Positions 1-6,615 of a DNA stretch of 11,057 nt are shown piece by piece. The stretch's first letter is position 1, and the number at the start of each line of letters is the position of its first letter. The notes below the pieces were generated by a model. It saw only the letters and a list, made by a program, of their open reading frames with translations. It made no database searches and was not told where the DNA came from. The position numbers and the translations under genes were made by a program. Source of the DNA: JBMYXZ01 sp049608925 (lineage in GTDB: Bacteria; Pseudomonadota; Alphaproteobacteria; JAGOMX01); assembly GCA_049608925.1 (NCBI GenBank), contig JBMYXZ010000047.1, positions 1 through 11,057 on the forward strand, in the 5' to 3' direction.

Positions 1-586
1 GGCCATATTCCTGATAAATTGCTCTTACGTCGTTTAAGCGCGCATCCCTGCCGCACGAGTAGCGGTAGAATTTATATCGAAAGGGGTTTTCTTCAAAATA
101 AAGCTGGTGATAATTCTCAGCGGCATAAAAAGTGCTCAAGGGCTCTATGGTAACAGCAGTCTCTTTGATTTTATCGACCGCACCCTTTGACGCAAGGACC
201 ATATCCCTTTGGGTGTCATCAACATATATAGCAGGAGAATATTGAAAACCACGGTCACAGAACTGCCCATCACCATCGAAGGGGTCTACATTTTGCCAGT
301 ATATTTCAAGGATAGTCTCTAATGATATTACGGCGGCATCGAACCATATTTTAACAACCTCGCGATGGCCGCTACCTCCCGCTGATACTTGCTCATATGT
401 AGGATTGTCGATTTCACCACCCATATAACCGCACTTTGTATCGGTGACACCCTCAACGCCGTGATAGGCATGCTCCACACACCAGAAACATCCCGCTGCG
501 ACGACGATTTCTTGCGTTGCTGCCATGGTTCTGCCTCCTAGGGCTAGCAATATAATTGTAAATAGGATATAAAGCTGCTTCATCAT
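1..586 (-). CDS. msrA: Peptide-methionine (S)-S-oxide reductase MsrA, exported form, 3' end cut off
   Basis: I translated this myself; there is no stop before the left edge, so about 195 codons are present and the C-terminus is missing. MsrA reduces methionine-S-sulfoxide in oxidised proteins, using thioredoxin or a similar donor. The active-site motif GCFWC is at residues 32-36 (catalytic Cys33), followed by GGSGHREVV, a DRGFQYSPAIY segment and a late SCGRD, where the Cys is the probable resolving cysteine of the CGRD-type MsrA subgroup. The ATG at 586 gives the N-terminus MMKQLYILFTIILLALGG, a typical signal peptide with possible cleavage near TMA/A, so a periplasmic enzyme is likely. A second in-frame ATG at 526 has a perfect AGGAGG seven bases upstream and would give a cytoplasmic form. 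The gene diverges from rsfS. The family call is firm; the start is uncertain. Confidence 0.93.
   Translation of the reverse strand, partial: MMKQLYILFTIILLALGGRTMAATQEIVVAAGCFWCVEHAYHGVEGVTDTKCGYMGGEIDNPTYEQVSAGGSGHREVVKIWFDAAVISLETILEIYWQNVDPFDGDGQFCDRGFQYSPAIYVDDTQRDMVLASKGAVDKIKETAVTIEPLSTFYAAENYHQLYFEENPFRYKFYRYSCGRDARLNDVRAIYQEYG
534..539 (-). promoter_or_regulatory. Internal Shine-Dalgarno inside msrA signal-peptide codons
   Basis: On the minus strand AGGAGG lies 7 bases before the in-frame ATG at 526. It is much stronger than the weak AAGG ahead of the upstream ATG pair at 586/583. It either marks the true start, leaving the hydrophobic codons untranslated, or supports a second, unexported MsrA product. 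The upstream codons read as a clean signal peptide, which argues that both starts may be used. Confidence 0.5.
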
Positions 587-590
587 GGCC

Positions 591-625
591 TTATGGTAGC
601 ATAAGTTTGCATAAAGGCTGCATAA
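591..625. repeat. Phased CATAA repeats in the msrA-rsfS divergent promoter region
   Basis: GCATAA occurs three times on the plus strand (599-604, 609-614, 620-625), spaced 10 and 11 bases, about one helical turn. An inverted copy, TTATG at 591-595, precedes them and forms a small palindrome with the first repeat. The second copy overlaps the proposed -35 of rsfS and the third lies just before its -10. This fits an operator for a multimeric regulator, but the tract is AT-rich and chance is possible. Confidence 0.35.
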
Positions 626-636
626 TATCGTATAAT
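607..636 (+). promoter_or_regulatory. Probable sigma-70-type promoter of rsfS
   Basis: The -35 is TTGCAT (607-612) and the -10 a consensus TATAAT (631-636), with an 18-base spacer. Transcription would start near 643, leaving a leader of only about 14 bases before the ATG at 657. No equally good promoter was found for the divergent msrA. Confidence 0.6.
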
Positions 637-656
637 AAAGGTAGAAGAGTAGTTAG

Positions 657-1058
657 ATGGAGGAGTATATAAGCACCCACGACCAATTAGCCCAGATGTC
701 ATCTGAGGATCTTTGTCAGTCCATAAAGACATTTTTGGACTTTCGTAAAGCTGAAGATATTGTTTGTATTGATATTCGAGGCAAATCTAGTATTGCAGAC
801 TACATGGTGGTAGCCAGCGGTACATCGCAGCGCCATTTGCAGACGACTGCGGACCTTCTGAAACAACACTTGCATGAATCCGGTATTAAGCCTGTTACTG
901 TTGAGGGCGCTGCTCAATCCGATTGGGTGCTGCTGGATGCAGGTGACATTATTGTTCATCTATTCCGGCCCGAGGTCAGGTCCTTCTATAACTTGGAAAA
1001 GATGTGGTCACTGGATTTAGGATCAGGTAGTCAAGCCACAGCAGATTCTTCTAGTTAG
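657..1058 (+). CDS. rsfS: Ribosomal silencing factor RsfS
   Basis: A 133-residue protein of the RsfS/YbeB/Iojap family. RsfS binds ribosomal protein uL14 on the 50S subunit and blocks joining with the 30S, saving energy when nutrients are limiting. Family motifs are clear: DIVCIDIRGKSSIADYMVVASG (34-55; S44, S45, D48, Y49), TSQRH (56-60), SDWVLLDAGDIIVHLF (88-103; W90, D94, H101) and RSFYNLEKMW (108-117). The length is normal, with a short Ser-rich tail. The ATG at 657 is the only sensible start; its Shine-Dalgarno is weak, although GGAGGAG lies just inside the start codon. In many bacteria rsfS sits between nadD and rlmH, but here it stands alone, diverging from msrA and converging on the response regulator gene with only 5 bases between the stops. 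Confidence 0.95.
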   Translation: MEEYISTHDQLAQMSSEDLCQSIKTFLDFRKAEDIVCIDIRGKSSIADYMVVASGTSQRHLQTTADLLKQHLHESGIKPVTVEGAAQSDWVLLDAGDIIVHLFRPEVRSFYNLEKMWSLDLGSGSQATADSSS

Positions 1059-1063
1059 AGGTG

Positions 1064-1492
1064 TTATCTTGCCATTGGGGGGAATTGCACCAAAGAGTTA
1101 TAAAGATCTAAACATTTAACAAGGTGTGGACCTACGTCCCCCTTCAGGAAATATCCTGAGACGTTTGCTGCATAAGCTGCTGCAATATCATTGTCATCAT
1201 CTGATGTTGTTAGCACAAATAATATTGCATCTTTTAGCTCAGGATCTTCACGCACAGCAGAAATAAACTCTAAACCATTCATGACGGGCATATTTATGTC
1301 GACCATGACAATATAGCTTCCAGTTATTTTTTCATAACCGTTTGTGCCGCGAAGGCAATGCAGGCCAATTTCACCATTTTCGGCGTGAACTAAAGGGTTT
1401 TTAAGGCCTTGTGATTTGATTGATCTTCGCACAAGTTCGGCATCTATCTCATCATCTTCAAGCAGTAATATCGTTATGTTGTCTTTTTTCAT
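1064..1492 (-). CDS. Stand-alone response regulator receiver (Rcp1-like), partner of the adjacent kinase
   Basis: 142 residues forming a single receiver domain with no DNA-binding or enzymatic output. The acidic pocket is E12-D13-D14, the phosphoacceptor D65 (in MVDINMP), the switch residue T95 or T96 (in VLTTSD) and the conserved lysine K117 (in GYFLKG). The LLLEDDEIDAELVRR start and the long loop before the phosphoacceptor resemble the Rcp1-like receivers that partner phytochrome-type kinases. Translation is coupled to the kinase gene: its TAA overlaps this ATG as TAATG, with GGAGG at 1500-1504 seven bases upstream. It should take phosphate from His259 of the kinase and act by protein contact or in a phosphorelay. 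Target unknown. Confidence 0.93.
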   Translation of the reverse strand: MKKDNITILLLEDDEIDAELVRRSIKSQGLKNPLVHAENGEIGLHCLRGTNGYEKITGSYIVMVDINMPVMNGLEFISAVREDPELKDAILFVLTTSDDDNDIAAAYAANVSGYFLKGDVGPHLVKCLDLYNSLVQFPPMAR

Positions 1493-2943
1493 TAGGAAGC
1501 CTCCTGAATGTCTTGCTGGCTTGATATATTGGGATTCTTGTGCTTTTTAGGCCAGGTAAAAGTTATGGTGGTGCCTTCTGTTACGTTAGGGTCAATTACT
1601 ACTTTACCACCCATGTACTCAACGATTTTCTTAACAGTCGCCAAACCTATGCCGCTGCCATCAATCTCTTGTCCTGAATTAAGCCTCTGAAATGCTTTAA
1701 AGGCTTTCTCATGAAATTTCTTAGGGATTCCAACACCGTTATCTTTAATTGTGAATTCATAATTTTTGCCTATATCGTAGCAGGAAATAATAACCTCACC
1801 AGGCCTATCAGGAGATCGGTACTTCACTGAATTTTCCACAAGGTTTTGGGCAACTTGGGTAAATAAGGATGGGGTTGTCTCAAGAGTTGGCATGGTGCCA
1901 TGCATCTCAAATTTAAAGTCTTCAGGTGCTTCTGTTTCTTCAATAATAGTGTCGAATATCTGTTGGCAATCAACGTTAGACATCTGCGTCGGTTGCTTCC
2001 CTATTCGTGAATACGCAAGTAGACTGTCAAGCAGGGCCTCCATACGCTCAATACGATCTTCAATTTTTTGCAAATGATCTTTAGAGGCGTCAGGAAGCAG
2101 TGAATAACAATCTTCTTGTACAAAGGAAGATAGACTTCTTATTGCCCTTAAGGGAGATTTAAGGTCGTGAGAGGCAATATATGCAAAAGAATTTAGTTCT
2201 TGGTTGCTTTTTTGTAGCTCGATGTTCAAGGCAACTTTTTCTTCATAATCTTTACGTGTTGAAATGTCACGAATGATGAAGATTTTTTTCATTTGATGAT
2301 CCATGTGGACGACGGAACTGGTTATTTCGGTGGGCACCTTAGATCTATCTTTTTTCTCAAGATTGCATTCTACAATCGAGCCGTCATTGACCAGCAAAAA
2401 TTTGCTAGGAATATATGCTGACAGTGGATTACCCAAAACGTCTTCTTCTTTATGTTGAAATATTCTTTCAGCTGCAGGGTTGTATGACTCAATTATACCA
2501 GCTTGGTCAGTGATAATTATTGCCTCAGGCGCATTTTCCAAGATGGTCTGTAACTGCATATTGAGGAATTTAGGCAATTTCATAATTTGCGGTATAAATC
2601 TTGTAAGGGCAATAACTGTAGCAACAGATACAATAGCCGTTAAAACTTTAACAGCACCTGATAGCCGGTACCAGGGCTCCCAAAAAATGCTAGCTTCGAC
2701 TAGGTGAATTATTCCACATAGAAAAATAAAGCTGATAAATAGCAAGAATATAGACTGGAACGGAAAGTCCTTGCGAATGAATATGAAGAATGCAAGCACC
2801 AAAGGAATCATGGTGTACGACGCAAAAATTACCAGGTCAGATACGATGTGCGTCCACCCCAGTTCCTGTGTCCAGGCCGTACCACAGTACCAGCGTGGCG
2901 GAAAGCCAGTCGTATCAAGCAATGTCGAGAAAAGTTCTGTCAT
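1492..2943 (-). CDS. Ethylene-receptor-like (ETR1-type) membrane histidine kinase with PAS domain
   Basis: 483 residues. Residues about 30-120 form three membrane helices that align without gaps in key stretches with the plant ETR1 ethylene-binding domain: SDLVIFASYTMIP (35-47; D36 and Y43 match ETR1 Asp25 and Tyr32), FIFLCGIIHL (72-81; C76 and H80 match the copper ligands Cys65 and His69) and KVLTAIVSVAT (99-109; K99 matches Lys91). A PAS domain follows (about 130-228), then HisKA with phosphoacceptor H259 in SHDLKSPL, and HATPase with N371 (N box), DNGVGIP (401-407) and GSGIGLA (429-435). There is no GAF domain, unlike plant receptors. The family includes cyanobacterial receptors such as Synechocystis SynEtr1. 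Predicted: inner-membrane sensor autophosphorylating in response to ethylene or a similar ligand and signalling to the receiver encoded next. An in-frame TGA two codons upstream fixes the ATG as the start. Kinase is certain; ligand is inferred. Confidence 0.93.
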   Translation of the reverse strand: MTELFSTLLDTTGFPPRWYCGTAWTQELGWTHIVSDLVIFASYTMIPLVLAFFIFIRKDFPFQSIFLLFISFIFLCGIIHLVEASIFWEPWYRLSGAVKVLTAIVSVATVIALTRFIPQIMKLPKFLNMQLQTILENAPEAIIITDQAGIIESYNPAAERIFQHKEEDVLGNPLSAYIPSKFLLVNDGSIVECNLEKKDRSKVPTEITSSVVHMDHQMKKIFIIRDISTRKDYEEKVALNIELQKSNQELNSFAYIASHDLKSPLRAIRSLSSFVQEDCYSLLPDASKDHLQKIEDRIERMEALLDSLLAYSRIGKQPTQMSNVDCQQIFDTIIEETEAPEDFKFEMHGTMPTLETTPSLFTQVAQNLVENSVKYRSPDRPGEVIISCYDIGKNYEFTIKDNGVGIPKKFHEKAFKAFQRLNSGQEIDGSGIGLATVKKIVEYMGGKVVIDPNVTEGTTITFTWPKKHKNPNISSQQDIQEAS

Positions 2944-2975
2944 ATATCACAGCAGTTTGGTTTTTTATTGATTGT

Positions 2976-2984
2976 ATTTTAGCA
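2976..2984 (-). promoter_or_regulatory. Possible extended -10 promoter of the kinase-receiver operon
   Basis: On the minus strand TGCTAAAAT (TG-n-TAAAAT) lies about 33 bases upstream of the kinase ATG, in the 105-base gap after the acetyltransferase gene. No good -35 is present at the right distance, so this would depend on the extended -10. The kinase start has almost no Shine-Dalgarno. Confidence 0.35.
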
Positions 2985-3048
2985 CGCAAAGAGATGTATA
3001 TTTTATTAATGGCAGCAGACTTTCGGCTGTCGTTTTGTAAGAAAATTA

Positions 3049-4014
3049 TTAAAGCTTCTTAATCAAAAAATAGGCAGTTGAGTTTTTGGCAAAGCCATCA
3101 CGCTGGAGATCAACAACATACCCTAGCTTTTGATAAAGCCCTAAGGCCTGAAAGTCCATGGTAATCAATGTGCACATGGTACAGTTTTTGTTGACTGCGA
3201 GTTCTTCAACCTTTTCCAATAGTCGCCGAGATATTCCTTGTTCGCGCATGTGTGGCGCAACCCAAATCATATCTGTGTAAAGACAGCCGAAGAAATAGCA
3301 GCCATTGCAGCCAGCAATAACCTGGCCGTCTTCATCTCGAAGGAAAAATCCGAAACTCTCGGTTGGCTCTAGCCCTTTTTTCTCGAAGGCATCTTGACTG
3401 ATGCCTTGAGAAAGAATGCGAGTATCTTCTGATTTTGGATCACTTGTATATTCAAATTCTCCAGGATTGAAAGGGGTTTCTGTAGCGAAATCAGAGCTTA
3501 GAATTGCATATTGCTCAATATCCCATGTGCGTTGCTTTCTATAGCTGCTTGAGCGAAAACGTCCCTCGAATTGCATGCCAAGCCTTTTCATCAACGCTTT
3601 TGATGCGGCATTTTCAACGGCACAAGTTGCAAAAATACGTTTGAACCCATATTGCTTAAAAGCTGTTTTTATCAGGGCTTTTGCCGCTTCATGCATGTAT
3701 CCTTGTTGCCAGTGTTTTCTGGCCAGAACGTATGATAGCTCGCCTACCTCGGGATAGTGCCGTTTGCTTACCCCAACAATACCTATCAATTGTTCCGGAG
3801 CTTCTTGCAAGCAGACAGCAAGATGAGATATTGGCTCTTGGCTTGATTGAACAAGCACATGATTTAGGAACTCTGTTGACTCAGAAATTTGTTGATGGGG
3901 ATGGAAGGATGTATATTTTGCAACTTCAGGATCCGAAGCATATTCAAACACACCATCAGCATCATCTAAGGTGAGATCACGAAGCAAAAGTCGTTTTGTC
4001 GTGATCTCTACCAT
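3049..4014 (-). CDS. Tandem two-domain GNAT N-acetyltransferase
   Basis: 321 residues with two GNAT acetyltransferase domains, which transfer acetyl from acetyl-CoA to an amine. The first (about 1-175) is RimJ/RimL-like: TKRLLLRDLTLDDADGVF (6-23), SDPEVAKY (27-34), the acetyl-CoA loop region ARKHWQQGYMHEA (98-110), then CAVENAASKALMKRLGM and a late WDIEQYAI. The second (about 190-321) is a short generic GNAT: VIAGCNGCYFF, WVAPHMREQGISRRLLEKVE (251-270; loop REQGIS) and ALGLYQKLGY (290-299). The loops depart somewhat from the usual Q/R-x-x-G-x-G/A. The ATG is 3 bases after the infB stop and no clear Shine-Dalgarno is visible, so it is probably translated by coupling as the last gene of the rimP-nusA-infB operon, where rbfA would often be. 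Substrates unknown; ribosomal protein acetylation is only suggested by the first domain and context. Confidence 0.85.
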   Translation of the reverse strand: MVEITTKRLLLRDLTLDDADGVFEYASDPEVAKYTSFHPHQQISESTEFLNHVLVQSSQEPISHLAVCLQEAPEQLIGIVGVSKRHYPEVGELSYVLARKHWQQGYMHEAAKALIKTAFKQYGFKRIFATCAVENAASKALMKRLGMQFEGRFRSSSYRKQRTWDIEQYAILSSDFATETPFNPGEFEYTSDPKSEDTRILSQGISQDAFEKKGLEPTESFGFFLRDEDGQVIAGCNGCYFFGCLYTDMIWVAPHMREQGISRRLLEKVEELAVNKNCTMCTLITMDFQALGLYQKLGYVVDLQRDGFAKNSTAYFLIKKL

Positions 4015-4017
4015 AAA

Positions 4018-6615
4018 TTATAACTGACGTGCAATTTCTTCGAGCTCAAAGCACTCGATAACGTCGCCTTCGCGGATGTCTTGATAGTTCTCAAAGGCCA
4101 TACCACATTCGTAGCCTTCTTTAACTTCCTTAGCTTCATCCTTAAAGCGGCGCAGTGTTTTCAAAGCACCCTCGTGAATTACAACATCATCGCGCAGCAG
4201 GCGTACCTTGGCGCCACGCTTGACCATGCCTTCTGTGACCATACAACCGGCAATCTTACCAGATTTAGTGACATTGAAGACTTGACGGATTTCCGCGCGA
4301 CCCAAGTATCTTTCTTCGATCTTTGGTGACAGCAGGCCACTCATCAGGGCTTTGATTTCATCAATGATGTCATAGATCACAGAATAATACCTGATGCCAA
4401 CGCCTTCTTTTTCAGCCAAGTTACGTGCTTGCGGGTTTGCACGCACGTTAAAGCCAAAGATCAGACCCTCAGACGCATTTGCCAAAATGACATCACTTTC
4501 TGTAATACCACCCACGGCTGTGTGCAATATTTTGATGCCAACTTCATCAGTTTCAAGCTTTTGCAAGCTGCCAACAATGGCTTCGGCTGATCCATGAACG
4601 TCAGCTTTGATAACAACGTTCAGAACTTTTTTCTCGTCGCCAGCCCTTTGGGCAAAGATGTCTTCGATAGACGTTGCTTTCTTTGCCGATTGCGCTTGGC
4701 GTGCCTTCTCAAGGCGGTGCTCGACAACATCACGAGCAGTTGATTCGTGATCAACTACGATAAAGTCATCACCAGCATCTGGAGCGCCGTTGAATCCAAG
4801 GATTTCAACAGGCATCGCAGGTCCAGCTTCTCGGATGGCAGCACCTTTATCGTCCATTAAGGCTCGGGCGCGACCCCATTCGGTGCCTGCTACGAAGATA
4901 TCTCCAACCTTCAATGTTCCGCGCTGCACAAGAACGGTTGCTACAGGTCCGCGGCCTTTTTCCATGCGTGCTTCGATAACAGCACCATTTGCCACGCGAT
5001 TTGGGTTGGCTTTTAGCTCAAGAACTTCTGACTGCAGCAAAATCGCATCGATGATCTTGTCGAGATTTTTACGTTCTTTAGCTGAAATTTCAGCGCTAAG
5101 AATATCTCCGCCAAGTTCTTCTAGAACAATCTCTTGCCCAAGCAATTCATTCTTTACGCGATCTGGGTTTGCGCCAGGTTTATCAATCTTGTTAATCGCT
5201 ACAATCATCGGCACACCCGCTGCGCGAACGTGGTTGATTGCTTCAATGGTTTGTTCCTTAACGCCATCATCCGCTGCAACCACCAGGATAACGATGTCAG
5301 TTACCTTAGCTCCGCGAGCGCGCATCTCCGTAAATGCTGCGTGACCTGGTGTATCGATAAAGGATATTTTGTCCCCCTTTTTGGTCTGGATCTGATAAGC
5401 ACCAATGTGTTGAGTGATACCACCCGCTTCACCAGCCACAACGTCCGTATGACGTAAAGCATCCAACAGCGACGTTTTACCATGGTCAACGTGCCCCATA
5501 ATAGTCACGACAGGTGGGCGATCCTTAAGCTGATCTGCAGTATCTTCAGCACCTTGTAGAGATTCCTCGAAGTCAGTTTCCTGAACACGCCTCGAGGTAT
5601 GACCCAGCTCGGTAACAACTAGTTCGGCTGTGTCTGCATCCAATGATTGATTGATGGTGACCATCTGGCCCATTTTCATCAAAGCCTTGATCAGCTCGTT
5701 CGCCCGAATTGCAAGACCTGCCGCCAAATCTTGGACAGTAATTGTGTCAGGGATTTCAACTTCGCGCACAACCGCTTTAGGGGCGAAAGCCTGTCGACCA
5801 GCCGTCTTCTTGCTTGCCAGAGTTTGGCTCAGGTTGCGTTTGTCTTCTTCAGACGCTGTAGAATCTTCAATATTTTGCTCAATCAAGATTTGCGCTTGTT
5901 CAAGAGTCAACTTACCTTCACGCTTACGTCCACCAGCTGCTTTGCGGCTTTCTGATTTAGATTTCTTGCGGCTTGCTACCTGTGCTTCGTCTTCTTCGTC
6001 TTCTACTGGTTTTTTGTGGCTTGCTTTGTCTGCAGCTTTACGAGACTTCGCAGCATCTTCAATATCAACCGGTATAACTTCTGGCGCAACAACAATCTCT
6101 TCTTCTACAGCTGTTTCTGCTTCCAAAGCAGCTTTTGCTGCGGCTTCTTCAGCTTCACGAAGTTCGCGTGCTTCTTCGATTGCTCTAGCTTCTGCAATCT
6201 TGCGGTCTTCGTCTTCTTTTGTAGCATCTGAACGCTTGCGCGCATTTTCTGCATCAAGATTTGCTTGGTCAGCCATTTCTTGAGAACGAGACTGCTTGTT
6301 ACGCAAAACCTGCAGGCGCATTTCCCATTCTTTTTTGGTCATACCATCTGGGATTGCCATATCTTCTGGCTTGCCCTCTTTATTACCAGAGCCAGCCGAC
6401 CCCTTAAGAACTGGACGGCGACGTTTGATTTCGACCTCGACAGGCTTTGATCGCCCATGGGATAGGTTCTGGCGCACATTACCTGCAGCGCCAGGCTTCT
6501 TCGTTAGCTCAAGCTTCCCTTTCGATAGCGAAAGAGTCTTCTTGCCCTTGGTGTCTGAATCTTTGTCACTCATATCTTTACCCAAATCCTTTATAGGTGC
6601 TGGCGCATTACTCAT
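4018..6615 (-). CDS. infB: Translation initiation factor IF-2
   Basis: 865 residues. IF-2 is the GTPase that brings fMet-tRNA to the 30S subunit and promotes 50S joining. The N-terminus carries the alphaproteobacterial signature KKTLSLSKGKLELTKK with NVRQNLSHGRSKPVEVEIKR, followed by a highly charged Ala/Glu/Lys-rich, coiled-coil-like linker (about 105-250) and the IF2-N fold (about 283-340). The G domain has GHVDHGKT (374-381), DTPGH (421-425) and NKID (475-478). Beta-barrel domain II, domain III and the fMet-tRNA-binding C-terminal domain follow, the last ending near GYECGMAFENYQDIREGDVIE. The ATG at 6615 overlaps the nusA TGA (ATGA) and has GGAAG seven bases upstream. An in-frame ATG at 6573 would begin MSDKDSDTKGKKTLSL, closer to the usual alphaproteobacterial N-terminus, so it is a credible alternative start or second isoform. 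Confidence 0.97.
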   Translation of the reverse strand: MSNAPAPIKDLGKDMSDKDSDTKGKKTLSLSKGKLELTKKPGAAGNVRQNLSHGRSKPVEVEIKRRRPVLKGSAGSGNKEGKPEDMAIPDGMTKKEWEMRLQVLRNKQSRSQEMADQANLDAENARKRSDATKEDEDRKIAEARAIEEARELREAEEAAAKAALEAETAVEEEIVVAPEVIPVDIEDAAKSRKAADKASHKKPVEDEEDEAQVASRKKSKSESRKAAGGRKREGKLTLEQAQILIEQNIEDSTASEEDKRNLSQTLASKKTAGRQAFAPKAVVREVEIPDTITVQDLAAGLAIRANELIKALMKMGQMVTINQSLDADTAELVVTELGHTSRRVQETDFEESLQGAEDTADQLKDRPPVVTIMGHVDHGKTSLLDALRHTDVVAGEAGGITQHIGAYQIQTKKGDKISFIDTPGHAAFTEMRARGAKVTDIVILVVAADDGVKEQTIEAINHVRAAGVPMIVAINKIDKPGANPDRVKNELLGQEIVLEELGGDILSAEISAKERKNLDKIIDAILLQSEVLELKANPNRVANGAVIEARMEKGRGPVATVLVQRGTLKVGDIFVAGTEWGRARALMDDKGAAIREAGPAMPVEILGFNGAPDAGDDFIVVDHESTARDVVEHRLEKARQAQSAKKATSIEDIFAQRAGDEKKVLNVVIKADVHGSAEAIVGSLQKLETDEVGIKILHTAVGGITESDVILANASEGLIFGFNVRANPQARNLAEKEGVGIRYYSVIYDIIDEIKALMSGLLSPKIEERYLGRAEIRQVFNVTKSGKIAGCMVTEGMVKRGAKVRLLRDDVVIHEGALKTLRRFKDEAKEVKEGYECGMAFENYQDIREGDVIECFELEEIARQL

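Noticed and set aside
3005..3030. Weak stem (CAGC/GCTG) after the acetyltransferase gene as a terminator
   Set aside because: Only four to five base pairs and no T-run follows on the minus strand.
4790..5344. 184-codon plus-strand open frame opposite the IF-2 G domain
   Set aside because: Shadow of a strongly conserved gene; Ser/Arg/Thr-rich composition and no recognisable domain.
5651..6283. Long plus-strand open frame of 210 codons opposite infB
   Set aside because: It is antisense to the charged Ala/Glu/Lys-rich linker of IF-2; its Ser/Ala/Arg-rich product is the expected shadow and it shows no family motif.
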